A stretch of 60,000 bases of DNA from Owenia fusiformis. Its lineage: Eukaryota > Annelida > Polychaeta > Sabellida > Oweniidae. The translations under genes were made by a program, and so were the position numbers. Positions 37,655 to 47,300 of the stretch are shown here, one piece after another (position 1 is the first letter of the stretch; the number at the start of each line of letters is the position of its first letter). Where the stretch lies: the NCBI GenBank assembly GCA_903813345.2, contig CAIIXF020000006.1, forward strand, positions 28,777,936 through 28,837,935, read 5' to 3'. The notes under the pieces were generated by a model, which ran no database searches, was not told where the DNA came from, and saw only the letters and a program-made list of their open reading frames with translations.

Positions 37655-38990
37655 CAGTGGCGTAGCCAGGATTTGGTGACCGGGGGTTCTATTTTTATTT
37701 ATTCACAAATCCCCCCCCCCCCCTTCATTAGGATTCCTCAAATAATGCAATTTGTACAATTACACTCCATCCAAAAGTTTGGCAATCCTAACTAACCCAT
37801 TGGATTATGTATTAAAGCATGTTTAAGTTTGAATTCTTATATGCACAATTTGTAAAAAAACTATTTTGGGAGGGGAAATATAATTCATAGCAGAGCTCAG
37901 TGGTAAGTCCCCCGGAGCAGATCAACTGCAATTGATAATAAAAACGTTTTGGTGGATATAAATCATATATAAATACAAGCGACTGTTCGAATATAAAACG
38001 TATTTTGTTAAGTTCAGACGGCTTGATAACAAATTAGGCCTCCATTATTTGAAGATTAATACCATATGATTTTTCAATGTTTTTTATTATGTAATTTATT
38101 CGCTACGCATATCATGACATTAACATGAAAATGGAGAGCAAGTAAACTGGAACGATAACAATTTGAATTCTATAAAATCTCTTAGATGAGTGGAGTGTAT
38201 CTGAAAAAAACAAAATCATTTTTTGCAATGATTGATTTTTCTTTGGAAAAGTGATGTGTAAGTACTGAACAAAAGAATGAATAAATTTGAGCAAATGCTT
38301 GTGTTTATAAATGATATACGCTTTTAAATAATTCATTTCACAACGTTTTTAATTATCTAACGCGATTGGTTTTGGGGACTTGCCAGCCCCAGGGATGTCC
38401 CAAGAAATATTTTAAATTTTTATTGAAATAAAACAAAACAGATATGTACACATTTGAAAGAACACGTGTTTCATCAATATTACGACTATTCCAGATATTT
38501 ATTCGTCAATGTTGTAAACATCATTCAGAGTATGGGACGTCTGCATTGTTTTCAATAACTTTCAATAACTTCGTATTGGACCAGAACTGGCTTAATACAA
38601 AATTCCTACAAAAACTGATTTAGCCATTGCCCAAGATGGGTTATTTTGTCTAAGAAGAAGCAGCCTTTGCGTTGATTGTGCGAAATTATTGTTATTTCTA
38701 AATGTAAAATCTCATGCTCTGGGGTCTTGCCAAAATTAAATCTCACCCCGTGCCTAAGGTTGCCAAACTTTTTGAGGGAAGTGTAACTTCACTATGACAT
38801 GTTTTTAACAAAATAAGGCTCTCGTGTTCACCAGAACAAATATCAATTCATTTACTGCTCATATATGTAGTTTTCAAATAGCACAGTAATTCAATGTTTC
38901 TGGTTAAATGCATTTTTCCGCAAAATGATATTTCGGAAATCCTGACCGGGGGTTCGTTCGAACCCACCGAACCCCCGCTGCCTACGGCTA
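37655..38990. mobile_element. candidate non-autonomous DNA transposon (~1.3 kb)
   Basis: The left end cagtggcgtagccaggattt with a following gaccgggggttc block and a C14-type run (~37709-37722) is mirrored at the right end by gacc-gggggttc, gaacccccg and cctacggctatgagag in inverted orientation. Internal inverted blocks also match (ccaaaagtttggcaatcc at 37771-37788 against gttgccaaactttttgaggg near 38760). The pairing is imperfect and no transposase frame is present, so superfamily assignment is not possible. The cagtggcgtagccagg-like terminus is common among DNA-transposon ends in invertebrates. Confidence 0.45.
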
Positions 38991-38994
38991 TGAG

Positions 38995-39234
38995 AGAGAT
39001 TTGGCAACTCACTTATAGCATATTTATTATTCCTGTATAACGAATAACGTTTGATTATGTCATCAGCTCTTACACGTCCATAAGTGTGTTATTCTTATGA
39101 ATCATCTATACGTAAGAATATCACACTTATGGACGTCTAGAATTGCGTAATAAGTGAAGACGTTACCAAACGCTTCATATGTAATACGTTATACAGCAAT
39201 AATAGACATCCTATAAGTGAGTTGCGAAATCTCT
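38995..39234. mobile_element. 240-bp foldback MITE with near-complete palindromic arms
   Basis: The left arm agagatttggcaactcactt...cacgtccataagtgtg and the right arm cacacttatggacgtc...aagtgagttgcgaaatctct are ~115-bp reverse complements around a ~15-bp loop (tgaatcatctatacg). Several mismatches and a small indel show it is not fresh. It abuts the right end of the candidate transposon at 37655-38990. No ORF. Confidence 0.88.
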
Positions 39235-40654
39235 AATGTTTCCTTTGTATGTTAGATCATTGTTTTGGAGATTGAGGCTTGTTTCCTTATGACATGTATA
39301 CTTTAAAATGTTCAGTGTTCATTTCTAATAGTTCTTTTACTTCTCTGGTACATCTTTCCCAATATGGTACATTTTAATTCATATAAGCTATCCATGGAGT
39401 GGATACCCTTGTTGGTTAGCAGAACGATCCTGTTCCATATTTACCAGCCTCTGAGGTACACTGCCCATTGTATTGCAATACTTGTAATATATCAAATATA
39501 TGCTAAACCAATTGCAATTGACAAGCTACTAGCTACTCGAATATGTAGTTAGTGATTGAAAATACCCTGCGCGCAGAGTCTAGGTATAAACTACGAAGAC
39601 GAAGCTCACTTTTGAGAAGCAAAGTCGAATGAATGCAAAGGGTAGATTGAAGAATGCCATGAAAGAGATAATTGACTCTCCGTACTGTGTTTAACCGTCA
39701 TCATTTCATTTTCTATGTTTAAAATACTATAATTATACGAATTATTAATAATACATTTTATATTATAATCACATATCACTCAAGTATAATGTCAATAAAA
39801 TATGCGATACCCGGATCGGGTTGCCATAAATATGAACGGTAAGTCTTATAATACTTTCTGGCACACATCAAGTCAACACTAGCCAAACCTGTCAACCCAT
39901 CGACACACTAATTGAGGTACAGAAGGTGTCGAAATGTGTTATTTTATGCAAATTCCCAGTCTAAAAAGATAAAATTTGCTTTTGAACATTGAAAGTTAAA
40001 TAGTAAAATGCTTAATATGTGTGATCTCGTGTATTATACCGTGTTAAGTTTCACATTTATGCATTTTATATGCGTATCATACGTCGGCGTTTATTGATTT
40101 GATATGTTATCAAACTTGATCTTTTCACACCAATATACAATAATTCTAAGGATATTTCGGATTGATTTCCACATATTCATGTTTATGATTTAAATTAAAT
40201 ATTGAAGTGTTTTAGAGTCAAAGAGCTGTTTGAAAGGCGTCTGATATCGCCTTAACACCTCCAATTTATACAGAACAACACTTGATGTCACCATGAGCAC
40301 ACTCAACAACTACGTTGATGAAACTGGCCCTTCAAAATTTCTGATGCCGGAATATGTTTAAATCATTGTTGGAATATTGTATATTTTTGTGTTGCGTGAA
40401 GATCAGGTCGTTTATTTTTGTATCGATTCATCTCTAGAGTTATCTCAAAATAAGTACATGGGGGAAAATGTTATATATTGTATTTGATTATATTTATAGC
40501 AGCGTTTTAGGTGTTTGGTTTCGATGACATTTATCCCATCTCCTCAGACCAACATATACTGATTCTCTAAGCATAGTTTGAATTTTGATGCAAAACTGGT
40601 GGTGCTGTCTACAGCACTCTCAAGCTTTTTATATTTTGGGATTCCCTCGTCTCT
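39235..40654. other. 3' flank of dbx copy B, no gene seen
   Basis: AT-rich. An AATAAA on the minus strand at 40416-40411 lies ~575 bp past the dbx-B stop and is the nearest canonical poly(A) signal I noticed, so part of this region may be 3' UTR. No array or other gene. Confidence 0.45.
40411..40416 (-). terminator. candidate polyadenylation signal of dbx copy B
   Basis: AATAAA read on the minus strand. If used, the dbx-B 3' UTR would include the foldback at 40655-40797. Tentative, because the hexamer is common in AT-rich DNA. Confidence 0.22.
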
Positions 40655-40797
40655 AATGCCTGGGTCACATTTGCTGCGATTCATCGGCCGGCGCCCGGCC
40701 GATTGAGTGTTTTGTTCAGTATTGTATTCAATTTTGAACAAAATACTCAATCGGCCGGGCGCCGTAGTGAAAATCGAGCAAATGTGACCAAGGCATT
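40655..40797. mobile_element. foldback element, GCCTGGGTCACATTTG-type termini, copy 2
   Basis: The left arm aatgcctgggtcacatttgc...ggcgcccggccgattgag and the right arm ctcaatcggccgggcgcc...gagcaaatgtgaccaaggcatt are inverted copies around a short AT-rich centre that itself pairs (gttttgttca with tgaacaaaat). The ~18-bp GC-rich arm core is perfectly paired. It has the same family ends as 11992-12159. It lies 194 bp after the dbx-B stop codon, probably inside its 3' UTR or immediate flank. Confidence 0.88.
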
Positions 40798-40990
40798 ACT
40801 CTACATGATACCAACATTGAACATAACTGGAACGTGTTTTTTGAAAAGCTCTATATTTACAAAATACGTATGCAAATGCGTTCACATATAACTACAACAT
40901 TACATACAGTTACATTGATATGGAGACATCCTCAGAAACAGCACCACATTGAATTGTTGCTATCATCAAAAGAAACAGATCAAAATATTT

Positions 40991-41302
40991 TTAAGACACG
41001 TCAATGTCTTCATCATATTCAGAGTCAGAGCTAGTCATGTTTTCATCTTCGTTTTGAGAAACTAACAGCATATTGTCTTCAAAATTAGAATGTGGGGATT
41101 CTAGTCTCATCGTTTCTTTACTGTACTCATTCCCCATTTCAGTACTGGCATCGTCGTCTACGTCATTAGAAAGATTGCTCAAGTCTGGATGTGGGTTACC
41201 CTTGTTTGGTAAAGTTGATTCGCGTGATCTACCAGATGATAAAAGCTCTCGTTCTTTTGAGTTCCTCCATTTCATTCTTCGATTTTGAAACCAGATTTTG
41301 AC
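40991..41302 (-). CDS. dbx: dbx copy B exon 4 (helix 3 and acidic tail)
   Basis: Residues 262-364: VKIWFQNRRMKWRNSKEREL, then LSSGRSRESTLPNKGNPHPD and an Asp/Glu/Ser-rich tail ending EYDEDIDVS, followed by TAA. W265, F266, N268 and R270 of the recognition helix are intact. The tail is about as long as that of copy A but aligns only at its start and its final residues. Confidence 0.96.
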   Translation of the reverse strand, partial: VKIWFQNRRMKWRNSKERELLSSGRSRESTLPNKGNPHPDLSNLSNDVDDDASTEMGNEYSKETMRLESPHSNFEDNMLLVSQNEDENMTSSDSEYDEDIDVS

Positions 41303-44300
41303 CTAAATAAAAAACATCAAATTATTCATGAAATGCATACTAGGAAAATGTGTTATTATAATGATGTCATAGGTAATAAATTGACGTACATCATGTACAG
41401 TTGTTACTAAATTAAATTGAGATGATATCTCAATTGTGAAGTGATACTTTTTTATTTGAATGAGTGACCGATTGTTACTAGCATGATGTAGTAGATCTGA
41501 TGATATGCATCTTTTGTTTCATGGACTGAATGATAGATTGAAATCGTGTGGGTCACGAATTTAAATATAAACATCAGATAAAGTACATACAATTGGTCTT
41601 ATGTTCATTTGAAATCTAATGTTTAAATTATATTTATCATTTTTTAGGCTACTACCTTTATGTTTCTATTTGTATTGCTGATAATATGACCAACATTTAT
41701 CCAATTCATATTCATAAGCAGATGCATGCAAAAAAATGTTTCAAATGAAGAGAAGATATTAAAATGGAAGGGGCCAAGTCGAGACTTCACGCATGGTTCG
41801 CATGAACTATAATTTTGGAATAGCTAGAAAACAAACTAAGAGCTGATGGGTATAGATTAGATGTCCCAAGATACACAATTTTCAGTATCGGTCAATCGTG
41901 GGTTCACTGTTATAAACGGCGCTATACCTGGGAATCTTTGAGTCCTAGTTTGGCAGCAAGTTTCTTTCTGTCAGGTTTACTTATGTATTTCTGTTTCTGA
42001 AACATCTTCTCAAGTCCCTTCCTCTGAAGGTCTGAGAACACTGCCCGTCGTAACATCCCTCTTCTCGGCTTTCCTCGCATGCTGGTGAGAAACGAGAATG
42101 CGTTGGGCATTGGGAGCATGGTAGGGGAACCTGAAAAAATGTGAGGAATCAGTGAAACGGCCTAATTGATAGTAAAGTTACCATGTAATCCCCAATTGGT
42201 TTTGAAGCATTATAAAGTAAGTGAAGAGTGGTAGGAGGGACTTAATTTCTACAAAATCTAATTGATGGCAAAGTTACCATGTAATCCGCAGTTGGTTTTG
42301 AAGTATTACGAAGTAAGTGAAGAGTGGTAGGAGGGACTTAATTTCTACAAAATCTAATTGATGGCAAAGTTACCATGTAATCCCCAATTGGTTTTGAAGT
42401 ATTACAAAGTAAGTGAAGAGTGGTAGGAGGGTCTTAATCCTTACAAAACCTAATTGATGGTAAAGTGACAATGAAATCCCATGAAGTATTACAAAGTAAG
42501 TATAGATCGGTAGGACTCATATTTGTGTCTTTACAAAACCCAATTGATGGTTAAATGACCATGAAATCCCCGGCTGGTTTTAAATATCACAAATGATTGA
42601 ATAGTGGTAGGATTTAATCCCTGGGATCGCATCATATTAGGGTTTTTACAAAAAACAGTTGATAGTTGAGTGACCGTGTAATCCTAATTGGTTTAAAAAG
42701 TATAAAACCAGTTGATTAGTATCAGGTAGTTATCCTAGTTTCGGTCTTTACAAAGCACATTAATGATCATAATAAAGCATTTTAATTAAACGTTTAAATC
42801 CCATTTGGTATTTTACGTTTCTATTATACTTGGAGAGTGTCATATATTGATATTGAACGCTAAACCGAGTATATGATTACATTTTTGATTTCTGGTTTAA
42901 TTTAATAGACAACTATTTTTAATCGAACATAAACTGGCATGTCTGGCATTTCTGAATGTTGATTAGCAAGTAATAATTTGGTTGAATTAATTGTAGCATC
43001 TGTTTTTAACTAATAGCATTTCAAATGTTCGCGAAGAAGCATCACTTAGGACAAGTTAAACAAGCGCAATCTGTATCTATTATAATTATTGTTGAAAGAT
43101 TTATTTCAATCATTAATGTCAAACAATGGTTATATTGAGTAATGTAAACCCGTTTGCTAGTTGTATAAGCAAAGAAATGAATCGTAAGATCATCAAATAT
43201 AGAATATATGGGCAATTTTATTAAATCTCTGTTTGCATTGCTGTTAGCAGTGCCTCAAAGTGGTTTCGCCTGAGTAAGCATACCATTAACGCTCGACTGA
43301 ATTAGCTAAAGATCCGCTTTTCAAACACTGGAAACAGAATAAAGTACACAAGACATACAAAAGAGATAAAGGAATCAGTAATAACACTGAGTTAATTAAA
43401 GGTTTTTACTCTGTGTAAATAAGCATTGATGTAAGAACTGGTTAAGCACATTGTCCATTTGCATTGAACTTGAGTGATTTATCATGTTATAAATTCATAT
43501 TTAAGCGCTTTCATTCAACTTCCCAAGTTATTAGTAATATAAGAAATTAGAATGATTAATTTAGAAGAGAGTATTCTAACAGCAATTGTCAATCAACTGG
43601 TGGGATTGATGAAGCTGAGGCTTTTTATCTTGTTTTGTCTTGTCTTATGTGTCGTGTCTTGTTTTGTAGGAGGTATATTGTCTTGTTTTATCCGAGCTGT
43701 ACTGTCTTGTTTCGTCTGATCAAGGACGTCTCTCTGATGTATCTTGTCTTGTCTTAGGTGTTTTGCCTGATGTATCTTGCCCTGTCTTGTTTTGTCTGAG
43801 GTAACTTGTCATGTTGTCTTGCCTTTGGCGTCTTGTTTTGTTTTGTTTGAGTTGTACTGTCTTGTTTCGTCTAAGGTATCTTGTCTTGTCTTAGGTGTTT
43901 TGTCTAAGGTGTCTTGTTTTATCTGATGCATTTTGTCTTAGGTCTCCTGTCTTGTTTTGTCTGATGTATCTTGTCTTGTCTATGGCCTGTCCTGGGTTTC
44001 TTGACTATTATTTCCTGTCTTAGGTTTCAGTTTTCTTCAAAATGTCAATTAATTTGAAGATCAAATTCATGAAATCAAAGAAAATGATATTGTAACAATA
44101 TACGATGTGTAATTAACCCTATCATGATTAGGGTGCACATTTTGACATAATAGATCTTAATAGTTCCCTTGTGGCCTCCGACTAAGAATCACATGTGTTA
44201 CAAAAGACACAGAGGTTAAACGAAAGTACCCCATGCCTTGGTGACTGTATTGTCGTATAATATAGCATATTGTGAAAATTTAATATAATTAAATTAAAAC

Positions 44301-47300
44301 TTCCAACTTGGAATTCGATATCATATCATTTTAGAATCACAATTGATTGCTGAACCCGTATATTTATTAATATTTAGTTGCCGCATATTTAAACATTGTT
44401 TATAGAATTAAGTGTCAGACTTTTGTTAATCTAATGTTCTGCAATTCGATCCTAATTAAATTTAGAAATGTCAAATAATTTTAACGTGTCTACAAAACAA
44501 TTGACACCTAATTGCAGGGAGATATAAAGGGTTTCTTCCCATGCAATAAATATTAGTATTTTGATCATGATTTCACATTTTCCTTTACTGAATTAAAATG
44601 AAGCAACTTTGTTTTGTTTTGTTTTTCAATTTAAAGTGCAACCATCATGTTTATCTACATATCTATTTTTCTTAACCTGTTAACCAGTCTGCTGGTTTTG
44701 TTATTGCATTGAACTTTTAAAAACCAAACATTTGTTCTTAGGGGTTAGAATAATAAATTAAGTGAGACACAGTGGCTACCAGTATATCTGTATGTTTAAA
44801 TCAACTTTCAAATGACCATCATTTTTAGTTTCTTCCAAACAATATAATTACTATAATCAGGCTTCTGTTCTCGATATAACGGCAGATCTGACGCTTAGAT
44901 AAATGTCTTGATGTCAATTATAAGGATTAATAAAACATGAATGTATACTTTAGTATTAAAATAATTTAAATTATTTGAATTTTCTTGGAAAATCATAAGG
45001 CGATCTTAACTTATTACAAAACAATAAAGACGTTTGAAATACATGCGTGAGTACATATACATGAGAAGCATTAAAAGCAATGAATTTAAAATATTTGTAC
45101 ACACATCATTATGATGTAGTTAAATAAAAAGACCAAGCGTGTTTTATTAACATTTTCGTCAATAAGACTTCCGGTCGCTTGTTCCTCTGCAACGTTTTAT
45201 TAAAAAAACATAAAGCTACAGGAGGTCATTATGACAAATTAAATCTACACATTCGAAAACAAATAAATTAAACATTAAAAATATAGAACCATAAATAAAT
45301 AATACTTCTCCTTTTAGAAGAACTAATTTGAACTGATTTCTATACTTTAATTGATGTTTAAAGTGTATTTACACCTGCTCAGAAGCGGCCAGATATTATG
45401 GCACACGAGCTGTAAAGTTCATTTAAATACAAAAACATTCGCTCCTAATTAAGTACAACGATACTTGTAAGTAAATCTACCATTGAAGCTTTGTCTTAAG
45501 AGTCCTTCAAATTTGCGTGACAAAATTTCTAAATGAAAAACGATCAAGTTTAATTTAACTTGCTCATTCTTCTCCTCAGCGTTCCCTGTATTGTAAAAGA
45601 GTTATGCAGACAAGGACTCTACAGGGCTCTTCTGCCCATTATTGTGATCAACAAGTACTTGAAAAAAAAGAAAAAATTAAAACTTTTCATAAATCTGACA
45701 TCAGTCAATCTAATTAAAAAACCACTTTATTAAGACCACCTAGTTAAAGCACTAAAATCATGAATAGTTAGTTGTTCGATCAAGCAGTATCCTTGTTCCA
45801 ATCCTTCAAAATTTAGTTGCACAATTTAACACAAAGGTTGAATATTTCTTTTTCTAGTTTGGTCACCTAATGATTTTTGCATGTAAACGGCATGTTACAC
45901 CAATGATGTCACAATTTTCATCTTCTTTATCGGGTGAATCTAATCCAATGAATTGTAATCTGATCCATCGGATCCATTGGATTTGTTCTGACTTATGTTG
46001 TTCGCTTGAGTAACTAATACTATTTATAGGGATTGTTTTGTTCAATTGGTATTGCCCGTTGTGCTTCCTCGATTGGCTCTACACATGTAACTCATAATTA
46101 TCGTACATCATAGAATAGTTTCATTTAAGCATTCAAAGTAGTTGCTACTTGCGTTTTTAGATGTTGTCACGTGTTCTGAAACACCAGTTCGAAGAAATAC
46201 CACGAGAAGCGTACAGTAAATCATCCGAGTCATGAGAGAAGTTTTGATAACTTTAATTTTAATGTCTCACGAGCAATACTTATTTAAAGTATAATGAAAA
46301 GTGACCATTTGGGTACAAATTGTAGTGATCATGTAAGCGCTTTAATGTTTATATTGCGCTGAACCTCGCGCTATATATGTTATTACAAAGAGATGTATGA
46401 ATATTACATCACGTCTTAATAAAAAATACATCGTTTTTACTGAGTTAACTATGAAACATAACTTGGCAAAATAATTAAACTAGCTCTTGATGTTGGTTGA
46501 TTAATTTTTTAGACCAAGAGAAATACTTTTTGTGATTTTCGACACTAATTTGAAAAATGATAGCTTTTAAAAAGTGATTATTATATCAATTACCATAAAA
46601 TGATCAGCTTGTACGCATTTATTTAACATTAATTGCTCTTGCATATTGATGCAAATACATGTTAATTAATTATTCAAGCGTGAAAGTAAGTTTCAATGAT
46701 TATATTATCAAATTAGCAATAACAATTATGGACATTTCAATCGCAAATATCTTCACTTTTATGAAGATTAAACGGTTGCAGTTAGACGTTCATATAATTA
46801 ATTTAAATTTACAATTATAATTAAGGATCTGAGTAGAGTATCGCATTATCAAGCGTTGTGAGGATAAATGAATTGATGCGTACATCAGCTGAAAGTTATA
46901 TGCAAAATTCGAATACCTGTATCGATTGTCAAAACCCAACATATCAATTTAATTCAATTAAAGTAATACTGACCTTATAAAATACCAATATGCGTGAAAT
47001 GCCAAAATTATACTATTACACATACTATAATGTTACATTTCATAGTCATGAATTGTAGCCCATGACAACTATGATCACAATCGCATATCATTGGCAGCAT
47101 GGTAACTCAATCCTGACATGGACCGTATGTAATGCATGCACGAAACGGAACATGCGATTAGAATGGGAAATAAAATGGTAATAAATTATATGGAGATGAA
47201 ATAAAATGAACACAATACACATTCAACATTAATTGTTCATCAATGAAGGTGAACCCATCCCATAGTACAACTATATAGCCTGGCTTCATTTATAGGGAGC

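Noticed and set aside
38945-38985. tRNA/SINE B-box-like word (ggttcgttcgaaccc)
   Set aside because: No A box or cloverleaf around it; it is part of the inverted end of the candidate transposon.
40544-40891. Frames on both strands sharing an EQNTQSAGRR-like sequence
   Set aside because: The apparent similarity is produced by the palindromic foldback at 40655-40797, not by a protein family.
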